DNA from: a virus
IMG/VR virus record: IMGVR_UViG_3300028859_000009
Location: 1 to 64,000 of that record
Strand: one strand, 5' to 3'
Length of the DNA: 64,000 nt
The position numbers were made by a program, and so were the translations under genes. The notes beneath the pieces are model-generated. The model was not told the DNA's origin, did no database searches, and saw only the letters and a list, made by a program, of their open reading frames with translations. Of the stretch, positions 25,267 through 33,746 are shown piece after piece; within the stretch, counting starts at the first letter, position 1, and every line of letters starts with the position of its first letter.

Positions 25267-25766
25267 AAAAAACCGTAAATTGCTGTGGAAATTGTCCATT
25301 TTGTAATACTGAATATTATTATGAATCAGGAGATGAACCAATAAGTGAATGTATACTATCAAAATTTTTAAAAAATGATGAATATTTTATTAATTTTAAT
25401 GATAATGTTAGTTTTTACACTGCAGAATGGTGTCCTCTTAAAAATGAAGAATATGTTTTTAACTTTAAAGAATTTTCAGATAAAAGGAAAAATGATATAC
25501 TTACCATAGATAAAAAAATAACTGAAAATGAATATCAAATTGATCAAAATATAGATTATGATTCATTCGAATTTGTATCAAATAATATAGAAAGTCAAGA
25601 ATTATTTAAAAAATTTGATGAACTAATGACAAGCGAAGATATATCTGAAGAAGATATTAAAGAAGAATTTAATAATAGTATAGAACAAATAAAAAAGCAA
25701 ATGATAAATTTAGAATCACTTGGAACTAAATTAAATGACGAAGTAAGTAAATTAGGCAATTTATAA
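25263..25766 (+). CDS. Zinc-motif protein (CGNCPFCN ... WCPLK)
   Basis: 167 aa. Cysteines at CCGNCPFC, SECILSKF and EWCPLKN are the pattern of a small phage protein family I recognise but which has no known role. A long acidic helical C-terminal half follows (EDISEEDIKEEFNNSIEQIKKQM). Likely zinc-binding. Confidence 0.7.
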   Translation: MKKTVNCCGNCPFCNTEYYYESGDEPISECILSKFLKNDEYFINFNDNVSFYTAEWCPLKNEEYVFNFKEFSDKRKNDILTIDKKITENEYQIDQNIDYDSFEFVSNNIESQELFKKFDELMTSEDISEEDIKEEFNNSIEQIKKQMINLESLGTKLNDEVSKLGNL

Positions 25767-25774
25767 TCAGTATT

Positions 25775-26113
25775 ATGCAAATAATAAAAATAAATTCTAA
25801 AAAACAAGATAACGGGTTATGGGGTATGCCTAAAAACTGTTATTCTATGGATAAATATATTCAATTGAATGAAAAAAATGAATTAATTAGATCTGGCGCA
25901 ATAATTGCAATGACTGAGAAATTTAATTTAAGTTTTTCAATTTTTATGTCAAGTGAATATTCTTTCTATATTAAATTTGATGATTATTTGCCATTTGTTA
26001 TTACATACTCTAAATATGAAGTAGTTAATGATATATTATATCAATTTAATGATGATAAAGAACATAATATTTTTTTAAGAAAACAAAAATTAGAAAAAAT
26101 TAATAATGTATAA
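25775..26113 (+). CDS. Small protein with Lys/Leu tail
   Basis: 112 aa, beta-rich (QDNGLWGMPKNCYSMDKYI, FYIKFDDYLPFVITY), ending NIFLRKQKLEKINNV. First of nine nested genes to 28132; it overlaps the next by 8 nt. Confidence 0.7.
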   Translation: MQIIKINSKKQDNGLWGMPKNCYSMDKYIQLNEKNELIRSGAIIAMTEKFNLSFSIFMSSEYSFYIKFDDYLPFVITYSKYEVVNDILYQFNDDKEHNIFLRKQKLEKINNV

Positions 26114-26402
26114 ATATAAAGAAAATACGCAATCATATGAAAATTTACTCAAAGAATTAAAAATATATTATTCAAATATACTAAATGATAATTTTAAATA
26201 TACTGTATATGATATATCAGGATTTAGAAAAAGTTATCATAATAATTCTGAGTATGTTATTTCTGTTAAAATGAGAAAAAAATATAGATTATCAGGATAT
26301 TTTTATACTACTGAACATCATTATTTATCTGAATGCAAATTAAATAATATATCCAGAATAAATAAACTAAATAAACTAAATAAATTATGCCAACCAATAT
26401 AG
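26106..26402 (+). CDS. Small protein with Lys/Leu tail, paralogue of next gene
   Basis: 98 aa. YENLLKELKIYYSNILNDNF ... YVISVKMRKKYRLSGYF matches the next protein (YLLLLRELKKYYDEQIPDSDF ... YVVTIHYNH) in layout. Tail ISRINKLNKLNKLC. Overlap with next gene 16 nt. Confidence 0.7.
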   Translation: MYKYKENTQSYENLLKELKIYYSNILNDNFKYTVYDISGFRKSYHNNSEYVISVKMRKKYRLSGYFYTTEHHYLSECKLNNISRINKLNKLNKLCQPI

Positions 26403-26659
26403 TTTCAAACTTAGATACCAAATCATATTTATTGTTATTAAGAGAACTGAAAAAATATTATGATGAACAAATACCAGACAGTGATTTTTATATACGTGAA
26501 ATAAGATATGATTGTAATAATGATAATTATGTTGTAACTATTCATTATAATCATATAGTGAATACAAATATGAGATTTAGATTATTATCTTTACCCGAAA
26601 ATCAATTAATTTTAATTTTAAGAAAAGTTAAACTAAATAAACTAAATGAAAGAAAATGA
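26387..26659 (+). CDS. Small protein with Lys/Leu tail, paralogue of previous gene
   Basis: 90 aa, ending ILILRKVKLNKLNERK. The next ATG lies within the codons of KLNERK (14-nt overlap). Confidence 0.7.
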   Translation: MPTNIVSNLDTKSYLLLLRELKKYYDEQIPDSDFYIREIRYDCNNDNYVVTIHYNHIVNTNMRFRLLSLPENQLILILRKVKLNKLNERK

Positions 26660-26918
26660 ATTGACAAATTATGATTTTAAAATTGGCCAAATTGTCACTT
26701 GTGTAAAAATTGATGATAATGATTATTGGGATCAACATTTAACAATAGGTAAAAAATATAAAATTGAATATATTGATTGGTATTTTCAAAATAAAATTGT
26801 AGTAAAAAGTGACACTAAAAAATTCAGCCAATTTGTACCAATAAGTTTTTTTACTGATATTAAATCAATCAGAAAATTAAAATTAAAAAAACTAAATAAA
26901 TATGTACAAAATAGGTGA
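26646..26918 (+). CDS. SH3-like small protein with Lys/Leu tail
   Basis: 90 aa: FKIGQIVTCVKIDDNDYW, LTIGKKYKIEYI, SFFTDIKSIRKLKLKKLNKYVQNR. The GxxVxC ... LTxGKxYxI barrel-like pattern is shared by about ten genes here. Confidence 0.7.
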   Translation: MKENELTNYDFKIGQIVTCVKIDDNDYWDQHLTIGKKYKIEYIDWYFQNKIVVKSDTKKFSQFVPISFFTDIKSIRKLKLKKLNKYVQNR

Positions 26919-27237
26919 TGTAGTTGTTTGTATAGATAATGAACCTAAACAAGATTATGTTTTTTATGATTTCGTATCATATATGTTAGAATTTCATAAA
27001 ATAAATCCATTAGAAATAAATAAAACTTACACAATTAAAAAAATTCTATCATATTGGGGAGATGATGGAAATTGTTATGAATCACTTGATGATACTAGTA
27101 GTCGATATGAAAGCACTTCATATATATTAGATGAAATTGAAAATAAATATGGATATTCAGTTTATGATATGACGAGATTTATAAGTGTAAAAGGATATAG
27201 AAAATTAAAATTAAATAAACTAAATGAAATTAGTTAA
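26902..27237 (+). CDS. SH3-like small protein with Lys/Leu tail
   Basis: 111 aa: YKIGDVVVCIDNEP, EINKTYTIKKI, then GYRKLKLNKLNEIS. A longer loop than its paralogues. Overlaps neighbours by 17 and 14 nt. Confidence 0.7.
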   Translation: MYKIGDVVVCIDNEPKQDYVFYDFVSYMLEFHKINPLEINKTYTIKKILSYWGDDGNCYESLDDTSSRYESTSYILDEIENKYGYSVYDMTRFISVKGYRKLKLNKLNEIS

Positions 27238-27478
27238 AAATAATAAATTTGAAATTGATGATTATGCTATTTGTATAAAAAATAGCAATCAATTAATAAC
27301 AGTAGATAAAGAATATAAAATATTATGGATATATAAAAATAGCGGATATTTAAATATAATATGCGATAATAATCTTATAATGCCGTTACCTGATTCATAT
27401 TTTATAAATAAAAAGAATTTAAAAGATTTAAGAAAATTTAAACTTGAAAAACTAAATAAATATGTTCAAAACAAATGA
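27224..27478 (+). CDS. SH3-like small protein with Lys/Leu tail
   Basis: 84 aa: FEIDDYAICIKNSNQLITVDKEYKIL then DLRKFKLEKLNKYVQNK. The tail is nearly the same as in the gene at 26646, including YVQNK. Confidence 0.7.
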   Translation: MKLVKNNKFEIDDYAICIKNSNQLITVDKEYKILWIYKNSGYLNIICDNNLIMPLPDSYFINKKNLKDLRKFKLEKLNKYVQNK

Positions 27479-27686
27479 TACCATTGTTTGTATAAAAACC
27501 TTTGAATATTCAAATATATTGACAATAAATAAAGAATATAAAATATCAGCAATGGGAATATTTAATACTGATAATATATGCGTAACATGCGATATAAATA
27601 TTAATTATTTTGTACCTAAATCCTGTTTTGCTAGTAAAAAAGAACTTAGAAAAATGAAAATAAATGAAATCAAAAAACAAATTTAA
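27462..27686 (+). CDS. SH3-like small protein with Lys-rich tail
   Basis: 74 aa: FKTNDTIVCIKTFEYSN, LTINKEYKI, FVPKSCFASKKELRKMKINEIKKQI. Very close to the next gene. Confidence 0.7.
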   Translation: MFKTNDTIVCIKTFEYSNILTINKEYKISAMGIFNTDNICVTCDININYFVPKSCFASKKELRKMKINEIKKQI

Positions 27687-27906
27687 AGTTGGTGAATTAG
27701 TTATTTGTATAAAAAATGATACTTTTACTGAACTATTATTGACAATAAATAACGAATATAAAGTACTTCAATTAAGTAATTGTAATTCAAGTAATATGTA
27801 TATGATATGTAATAATAATTATAATTTTTTTGTACCTGAATCTTATTTCATTAGTAAACAAAAACTTAGAAAAATGAAAATAAATGAAATCAAACAACAA
27901 ATTTAA
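27664..27906 (+). CDS. SH3-like small protein, recent tandem duplicate
   Basis: 80 aa: FKVGELVICIKNDT, LTINNEYKVL, FVPESYFISKQKLRKMKINEIKQQI. Its flanking neighbours share long stretches (FKVGEL.ICIKND), so the array grew by tandem duplication. Confidence 0.7.
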   Translation: MKSKNKFKVGELVICIKNDTFTELLLTINNEYKVLQLSNCNSSNMYMICNNNYNFFVPESYFISKQKLRKMKINEIKQQI

Positions 27907-28132
27907 AGTTGGAGAATTAGCTATTTGTATAAAAAATGATAATACAAATGATTTATTAATAACAGTAGGTAAAGAATATAGAATATTAAACATTTATGAA
28001 GATGAAAAAAATAGTTCTATATTAATAATGACTGATGTTAACGTTGATTGCTATATAATTATTAAAACATTTTTTATTAGTAAAAGAATTGAAAGAAAAA
28101 ATAAATTGAAAGAAATTAGTGAAACATTTTAA
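27884..28132 (+). CDS. SH3-like small protein, end of array
   Basis: 82 aa: FKVGELAICIKNDNTNDLLI, VGKEYRIL, ending RIERKNKLKEISETF, a more diverged tail. It starts inside the previous gene's tail (23-nt overlap). Confidence 0.7.
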   Translation: MKSNNKFKVGELAICIKNDNTNDLLITVGKEYRILNIYEDEKNSSILIMTDVNVDCYIIIKTFFISKRIERKNKLKEISETF

Positions 28133-28150
28133 TAATTAAAATAATTGTTG

Positions 28151-28158
28151 TACATTTG
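28151..28158 (+). promoter_or_regulatory. Bacteroidota-type -7 element TACATTTG
   Basis: The TAnnTTTG box lies 30 nt before ATG 28189, so RtcB has its own promoter. Confidence 0.6.
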
Positions 28159-28188
28159 CAAATTAAATATAAATAAAAAAGTAAAATT

Positions 28189-29583
28189 ATGATAGAATTA
28201 AAAGGTAAATATACAGATGCTAAAATATTTATAGATGAAGTTGAAGAAGGAGTATTTACTCAAATATACAATGTTATAAACTCAGAAACATCTAATGGAT
28301 TGAAAATTAGAATAATGCCAGATGCACATGTTGGATCGGATATCTGCATTGGATTTTCCATGGAATTAGGAAAATACATCAAACCAAGTACGATCGGAAC
28401 AGATATCGGATGTGGCATGTTGTCTGCAAGATTTTCAGGTAAAACTTCATTAGATTTAGAGAAAATTGATAATCTGATACGTGAAAATGTTCCTATGGGA
28501 TTTGATATGCATGAAGATATAGTATTCAAAAATATTCCTTTTGATGATGTACAAGTAATTGCTGATAAATTTGCTGCAAAATTTAATGAGAAATTTGGAA
28601 CTTCTTATGAGTCACCAACATATAATGAAAAATGGTTAACAGCTAAATTGAAAGATATTAATATGGATGAAGGTAAATTTTTTCAATCAATTGGTACATT
28701 AGGAGGAGGCAATCACTTTATTGAACTTGGCAAATCAGATAAAACTAATGATTATTGGATAACAGTTCACTCTGGCTCAAGAAATTTTGGTTTGAAAATT
28801 GCTGAATATTGGACTAATGTAGCAAGAGGTAAAGTATTTGTTGCTACCAAAGAATATAATATGGAATTAGATGATATTGTTATGAACACTTATCCAAAAT
28901 CTGATATTGATAAAAAAATAAAAGATTTAAGAACAAGATATAGTCTTAATATTAATAAAGAATATTTAGACGGTGAAAATCTTATTGGATATCTATTTGA
29001 TATGATTTTTGCACAACAATATGCTCTATGGAATAGAAAAACTATGTTATCTTTGATAAAAAAAGCATTAAATATCAAAAAATTTGATGAAGAAATAAAT
29101 TCAATACATAACTATGTCGACTTTAAAGACTTTATCATAAGAAAAGGAGCAATATCATCTTATCTTGGAGAAAAAATGATTATACCATTCAATATGAGAG
29201 ATGGAATACTTATATGTGAAGGGAAATCGAATGAAGACTGGAATAATTCAGCTCCGCATGGTAGTGGTAGATTGATGTCAAGATCAAAAGCAAAAGAGTC
29301 AATTGATTTAAAAGATTTTCAGAGAGTAATGAAAAATGTTTATTCAACATCTGTATGTAAAAGTACAATTGATGAATCTCCATTTGCTTACAAAAACTCA
29401 GAAATGATTGAAAAAGCTATTGAACCTACTGCATTAATTCTTGATAAAATTAAACCAATCTTAAACATCAAAGATAAATCTGAAGGTACTTCATGGAAAG
29501 ATAGAAAAGAACAAAAAAAGAAAGATAAACAACGTAGCAATGAAAGAAATGCTATTTCTTATCAAAAAATGAAAAAGTTTTAA
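28189..29583 (+). CDS. rtcB: RtcB-type 3'-phosphate RNA ligase
   Basis: 464 aa. Motifs: MPDAHVG (metal), GTDIGCGM with C75 (metal), LGGGNHFIEL, VHSGSRNFG, KGAISS and APHGSGR, with the His that takes GMP. These are all the RtcB signatures. RtcB joins 2',3'-cyclic phosphate and 5'-OH RNA ends, repairing tRNA or other RNA cut by nucleases. The C-terminal 35 residues are a Lys-rich extension (EQKKKDKQRSNERNA). Own host-like promoter and terminator. In a phage it probably repairs RNAs cut by host defence. Confidence 0.93.
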   Translation: MIELKGKYTDAKIFIDEVEEGVFTQIYNVINSETSNGLKIRIMPDAHVGSDICIGFSMELGKYIKPSTIGTDIGCGMLSARFSGKTSLDLEKIDNLIRENVPMGFDMHEDIVFKNIPFDDVQVIADKFAAKFNEKFGTSYESPTYNEKWLTAKLKDINMDEGKFFQSIGTLGGGNHFIELGKSDKTNDYWITVHSGSRNFGLKIAEYWTNVARGKVFVATKEYNMELDDIVMNTYPKSDIDKKIKDLRTRYSLNINKEYLDGENLIGYLFDMIFAQQYALWNRKTMLSLIKKALNIKKFDEEINSIHNYVDFKDFIIRKGAISSYLGEKMIIPFNMRDGILICEGKSNEDWNNSAPHGSGRLMSRSKAKESIDLKDFQRVMKNVYSTSVCKSTIDESPFAYKNSEMIEKAIEPTALILDKIKPILNIKDKSEGTSWKDRKEQKKKDKQRSNERNAISYQKMKKF

Positions 29584-29587
29584 TAAC

Positions 29588-29624
29588 AAAAAGGATGAAA
29601 AATAATTATTTTTCATCCTTTTTT
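29588..29624 (+). terminator. Rho-independent terminator
   Basis: Stem AAAAAGGATGAAAAATAA/TTATTTTTCATCCTTTTT. Confidence 0.9.
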
Positions 29625-29634
29625 CATTATAAAA

Positions 29635-29666
29635 TTTGGTAAATATCTAAAAATGTATTATCTTTG
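29635..29666 (+). promoter_or_regulatory. Bacteroidota-type promoter (TTTGG, 19 nt, TATCTTTG)
   Basis: TTTGG at 29635-29639 and TATCTTTG at 29659-29666, 19 nt apart; ATG 29685 follows 18 nt later. A clean full-consensus example. Confidence 0.8.
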
Positions 29667-29684
29667 CATCAAAATTATAAAAAT

Positions 29685-29867
29685 ATGGAAAACGAAGAAA
29701 TAAAAATTTATGAGCATACAATTAGAGAAGATATTTTAAAACATATTGATGATTTAAGAGAAAAAATTTCTAATAATGTATATTTTCCAGAAGGAAAACA
29801 AGATATACAATCATTGATTCATATTGATGATAGTATTGATGAATGCTTAAATTGCTGGTATTATTAA
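29685..29867 (+). CDS. Small helical protein
   Basis: 60 aa from ATG 29685; an ATG at 29664 would overlap the promoter. Helical and acidic, MENEEIKIYEHTIREDILKH ... DDSIDECLNCWYY. Unknown. Confidence 0.6.
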   Translation: MENEEIKIYEHTIREDILKHIDDLREKISNNVYFPEGKQDIQSLIHIDDSIDECLNCWYY

Positions 29868-29881
29868 TTATGATGTCATTG

Positions 29882-29934
29882 TGTCATATTATATGACAAA
29901 TTGACATTATTTTTGGTTTGGCATAACATTTGAA
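29882..29934 (+). promoter_or_regulatory. Palindromic operator plus sigma-54-like promoter upstream of dnaK unit
   Basis: TGTCATATTATATGACA (29882-29898) is a perfect 17-bp palindrome with further TGTCAT/TGACA copies beside it. It is followed by TTGGCATAACATTTGAA (29918-29934), which has the GG-N10-G spacing of a sigma-54 promoter with GA for GC at -12. Neither phage promoter type of this window fits here. It resembles a host stress-gene control region. Confidence 0.5.
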
Positions 29935-29964
29935 TAATAATAAAAAGTAATTAATATATTAATT

Positions 29965-30213
29965 ATGTTTAAAGAAGGAAATATAATAGTTTGTATTGAT
30001 GATAGTAATGATACTAAAACATTTGAACCATATAAGAATTTGAAAAAATATTCTACGTATAAAATAGAAAGTTATGGTCATTATTATATGCTTAATCAAT
30101 ATATAAAATTAATTAATATAGGAGGAAATTTCAGAGCAGACAGATTCATATCACTAAAAGAATATAGAAAATTAAAACTTGAAAAGTTGTGTTTAAATCA
30201 GGAGATAAAGTAG
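29965..30213 (+). CDS. SH3-like small protein with Lys/Leu tail
   Basis: 82 aa: FKEGNIIVCIDDSNDTKTF ... FISLKEYRKLKLEKLCLNQEIK. Same family as the 26646-28132 array. Overlaps the next gene by 25 nt. First gene of the dnaK unit. Confidence 0.7.
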   Translation: MFKEGNIIVCIDDSNDTKTFEPYKNLKKYSTYKIESYGHYYMLNQYIKLINIGGNFRADRFISLKEYRKLKLEKLCLNQEIK

Positions 30214-30536
30214 TAATTGTAGATTATAATATATTTTCATTTGATGATTATTTGAAACTTTTAAAAAATAATAAATTATTTGAAAAAGATAATATTAATA
30301 TTAAAAAATATGATATATTAACAGTCAGAAGAGTGTGGTATTCATCAGATAATGATTATTTTACAACAGATTATTATAAAACTTTTGGTAATTTAGATTA
30401 CATATATATAAATTTATCATTTGAAGAATTTGGTAATAGTTCATTTTCATTAGATGTTAAAAGATTCATATCACTAAAAGAATATAGAAAATTAAAATTA
30501 AAAAAAATTAATAATTCAAAAAAAAAATTAAAGTAA
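30189..30536 (+). CDS. SH3-like small protein with Lys/Leu tail
   Basis: 115 aa: FKSGDKVVIVDYNIFSFDDY, then RFISLKEYRKLKLKKINNSKKK. It shares FISLKEYRKLKL with the previous gene exactly. dnaK starts 3 nt later. Confidence 0.7.
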   Translation: MFKSGDKVVIVDYNIFSFDDYLKLLKNNKLFEKDNINIKKYDILTVRRVWYSSDNDYFTTDYYKTFGNLDYIYINLSFEEFGNSSFSLDVKRFISLKEYRKLKLKKINNSKKKLK

Positions 30537-30539
30537 ATT

Positions 30540-32411
30540 ATGAGTAAAAAAATTATTGGAGTAGATCTTGGATCATACAATTCGGTAGTAAGCATCATTG
30601 AGGGAGGTGTAGCAGTTGTTATACCAAACGCAGAAGGAAATTTAACAACTCCTTCTATCGTAGCATTTGATCAAAAAACAGGAGAAATTAAAGTTGGAGA
30701 GTCTGCTAAACGCCAAGCAGCATTAAATCCTAAAAATACCATTTTTAATATTAAACGACTTATTGGTAGAACATATGATGAAGTTAAACATCTAAAACGT
30801 CCTTATGATATAGTTGATAATAATGGTAAGGCAGCAGTAAAAATTGGTGATAGAGTATATTCGCCAGAAGAAATTTCAGCAATGATTCTTCAAAAAATGA
30901 AAAAAACAGCAGAAGATTATCTATCTTGTAAAATAGACTCGGTAATTATAACGACTCCAGCTTATTTCAATTCGGATGAAAGAAGTTGCACTAAGGTAGC
31001 AGGTGAAATAGCTGGGTTTCAAGTAGATAGAATTATTTCAGAGCCAACAGCAGCAGCATTAAATATTAAAGATAAGACAGATAAACTATATATGGTCATA
31101 GATGCTGGTGGTTGTACAACGGATAGCTCAGCAATTACGGTATCAGATGGTTTATATGAAGTACTATCAACAGACGGTAATTTAGATTTAGGCGGAAATT
31201 TGATTGATGATGCAATTGTTGATTATGTTTCTGAAGAATTTTTAAAAGAAACTGGTGTAGATATTCGTAAAGATTCAATGGCACTACAACGTATTACTGA
31301 ATCCGCAGAAAAAGCAAAAATAGAATTATCTAGTGTAACACAAACTGAAATCAACTTACCGTACATCACGGCGGTAGATGGACAACCACGACATTTAAAT
31401 AAAATTATTACTCGTGCTAAATTTGAGCAATTAATTCAATTTTATGTTGATAAAACAATGAAATTAATTATGTCATCACTTAAGAAAAGTAACAAACAAA
31501 TTTCACAATTTGATGATATAATTTTAGTGGGGGGTAGCACCAGGATACCTTATTTGGTAGAAAGTATTGAAAAATACTTTGGTAAAAAAGCAAATAAATC
31601 TCTAAATGCTGATACTGCAATTGCATCTGGAGCCGCTATTCAAGGTTCTGTATTAAATGGAGATAATACAGATATATTATTACTTGATGTAACAGCGTTG
31701 AACTTTTCTATTGAGACAATGGGTGAAATTGCTACTATCATGATTCCCGCAAATACTACGATCCCGACATCTAAGAGTCAAGTATTTAGTACAGCATCAG
31801 ATTCACAACCAAGCGTACAGGTAAATGTTTGTACTGGAGATAGACCTCTATACAAAAACAATAAACATTTAGGCACATTTTCACTTGATGTTCCACCTGC
31901 TCGTAGAGGCACACCACAGATTGAAATTACATTCAGTTTAGATAGCAATTCAATTTTGACAGTTAAAGCAGTTGATAAAGCAACTGGTAAATCTAATGAT
32001 ATTAGAATAGAAGGTAAATCATCTTTAACAAAAGAAGAAATTGAAAAAATGAAGATGGAAGCTGAGCAAAATGCGGAATCAGATAAAAAAGAAAAAGAAA
32101 AGATTGATAAACTTAATCAAGCAGATGCTATGATTTTTCAAACTGAAAAACAAATTGAAGAATATGGCGATAAATTGAATGAATCAAATAAAACTGAATT
32201 GAATTCTAAGCTTGATAATCTTAAAGAAGCTCACAAAACTCAAAATCTGGATGATATTGATAAATATAGTAAAGAATTGAATGATACTTGGCAAAATATA
32301 AGTTCTAAGCTTTACGAAGAGAATAATAATCAATCAACTAATGAAAGTACATCAACTAATAAAGATGAATCTGAAAACATAAATGACGTGGATTTCGAAG
32401 AAGTTCACTAA
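30540..32411 (+). CDS. dnaK: Hsp70 chaperone DnaK, full length
   Basis: 623 aa, complete. The ATPase domain has IGVDLGSYNSVV (phosphate 1), RLIGR, SVIITTPAYFNSDER, the linker-facing ILVGGSTRIP (adenosine loop) and DTAIASGAA. The phosphate 2 loop is VIDAGGCTTDSS instead of the usual DLGGGTFDVS, so nucleotide handling may differ. The substrate-binding domain (LLLDVTALNFSIETMG, TIPTSKSQVFSTASDSQ) and lid are present, and it ends DVDFEEVH like cellular DnaK. DnaJ and GrpE are not in the window, so it may use host partners or help capsid assembly. Less AT-rich than neighbours, which suggests transfer from a bacterium. Confidence 0.96.
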   Translation: MSKKIIGVDLGSYNSVVSIIEGGVAVVIPNAEGNLTTPSIVAFDQKTGEIKVGESAKRQAALNPKNTIFNIKRLIGRTYDEVKHLKRPYDIVDNNGKAAVKIGDRVYSPEEISAMILQKMKKTAEDYLSCKIDSVIITTPAYFNSDERSCTKVAGEIAGFQVDRIISEPTAAALNIKDKTDKLYMVIDAGGCTTDSSAITVSDGLYEVLSTDGNLDLGGNLIDDAIVDYVSEEFLKETGVDIRKDSMALQRITESAEKAKIELSSVTQTEINLPYITAVDGQPRHLNKIITRAKFEQLIQFYVDKTMKLIMSSLKKSNKQISQFDDIILVGGSTRIPYLVESIEKYFGKKANKSLNADTAIASGAAIQGSVLNGDNTDILLLDVTALNFSIETMGEIATIMIPANTTIPTSKSQVFSTASDSQPSVQVNVCTGDRPLYKNNKHLGTFSLDVPPARRGTPQIEITFSLDSNSILTVKAVDKATGKSNDIRIEGKSSLTKEEIEKMKMEAEQNAESDKKEKEKIDKLNQADAMIFQTEKQIEEYGDKLNESNKTELNSKLDNLKEAHKTQNLDDIDKYSKELNDTWQNISSKLYEENNNQSTNESTSTNKDESENINDVDFEEVH

Positions 32412-32432
32412 TTTTTAAAATAATTCAAAAAC

Positions 32433-32464
32433 AAAAAGTCAGAATAATTATTCTGACTTTTTTT
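32433..32464 (+). terminator. Bidirectional terminator
   Basis: Stem AAAAGTCAGAATAA/TTATTCTGACTTTT. The same hairpin recurs at 43947. Confidence 0.9.
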
Positions 32465-33746
32465 GTTTTTGAATATATCCTTGATTTATATGATTTTTAA
32501 ATAATTCATTTAATATTTTTTTAGTTTTAGAATAACTATAAGAGTTTATATCATTTTTTCTAAAATCATTTCTTGTTTTATATTTGTTAGCTTCTTCTTG
32601 TAATCTTTCTGTTGTCCAATAATATTTATGCTTTGCTGTCCTGCCTTGATTAATATGATTTTTAAATAATTCATCAATTATTTTTAAATTACTTGCCGCA
32701 TGATATGCTTTACTACATTCTTTTCTAAATTGCATTATAGTATTATATTTGTTAGCTTCTTCTTGTATTTTTTCTTTCGTCCAATATCCTTCTTTAACTT
32801 GTCTATTAGTATAACCACTATTTATATGATTTTCGAATAATTTGTCCATTATTTTTAATCTATTTGCAGAATTATATGCAGATTCGTTATCATTACAAAA
32901 ATCTCCTCTAGTTTTATATTTTTTAACGTATTTTATTAATTTATTTTCGGTCCATTTAAAAGGTTTGCCACCTAAAGAACCTCCTTTCGCAATATTAAAT
33001 AATTTCCAATTATTTTGTTTATAATAATCAATCCAAAATATTTCAGCTTCTTTAGCATCTATTGAATTTAAATTAGAATCTAATATTTTATATTTTGGAT
33101 ATGAAATATTAGATTCTTTACAAAATTTATTTAATTTTTCATTTTGATCAAATACGTGCTCTTTGTCTCTTCTATCAATATTAATAGTCAATCCAATATA
33201 AGCTTTATTATAATCTATCAATTCATAAACATAAACAAAATAAATATAATTTTTAGAGTATTTATCTGAATATCCATTATTATTATGATTTTTAAATAAA
33301 TCATCCATCAGATTTCTTCTAACTGCAGATAAATATGCACCATTCGATTTTTGTTGAAATTCACATCTAGTACAATATTTATTAGACTCTTCTTGTAATT
33401 TTTCATCAGTCCATTTTATATAATATCCATTATTTTTATGATTTTTAAACAAATCATCTATCATATTTTTGCTACATGAATATTGATACGCAGGTTTATT
33501 ATTTTTAATAAATTCTCCACGAGTAAAATACTTATTAGCCTCTTCTTGTAACTGCTTGTTGGTATATTTTAATTTTTTTTTAGTCCATGTTATAATATAT
33601 CCTTTATTTATATGTTTTTCGAATAATTCATTCATTATATGATTTCTATATGAATATCTGTAAGCCGCTTTGCTATTTTCTCTAAATTCCATTCTATTTG
33701 TATATTTGTTTGCTTCTTCCTGCAACATTTCCTTAGTCCACTTCAT
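32448..33746 (-). CDS. GIY-YIG homing endonuclease with six WTxxxLQEEANKY repeats
   Basis: 432 aa. Three N-terminal and three C-terminal repeats of about 45 residues follow WTxExLQEEANKYxTRxEF, AYxxA, DELFKNHINQGY. They flank a GIY-YIG domain (VYVYELIDYNKAYIGLTI, RRDKEH, EAEIFWIDYY, at about 155-245). The repeats are probably DNA-binding helical modules that position the nuclease. It overlaps the upstream RHH stop by 4 nt (ATGA). Its end reaches into the dnaK terminator. A free-standing homing endonuclease is the likely nature. Confidence 0.85.
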   Translation of the reverse strand: MKWTKEMLQEEANKYTNRMEFRENSKAAYRYSYRNHIMNELFEKHINKGYIITWTKKKLKYTNKQLQEEANKYFTRGEFIKNNKPAYQYSCSKNMIDDLFKNHKNNGYYIKWTDEKLQEESNKYCTRCEFQQKSNGAYLSAVRRNLMDDLFKNHNNNGYSDKYSKNYIYFVYVYELIDYNKAYIGLTINIDRRDKEHVFDQNEKLNKFCKESNISYPKYKILDSNLNSIDAKEAEIFWIDYYKQNNWKLFNIAKGGSLGGKPFKWTENKLIKYVKKYKTRGDFCNDNESAYNSANRLKIMDKLFENHINSGYTNRQVKEGYWTKEKIQEEANKYNTIMQFRKECSKAYHAASNLKIIDELFKNHINQGRTAKHKYYWTTERLQEEANKYKTRNDFRKNDINSYSYSKTKKILNELFKNHINQGYIQKQKKSE

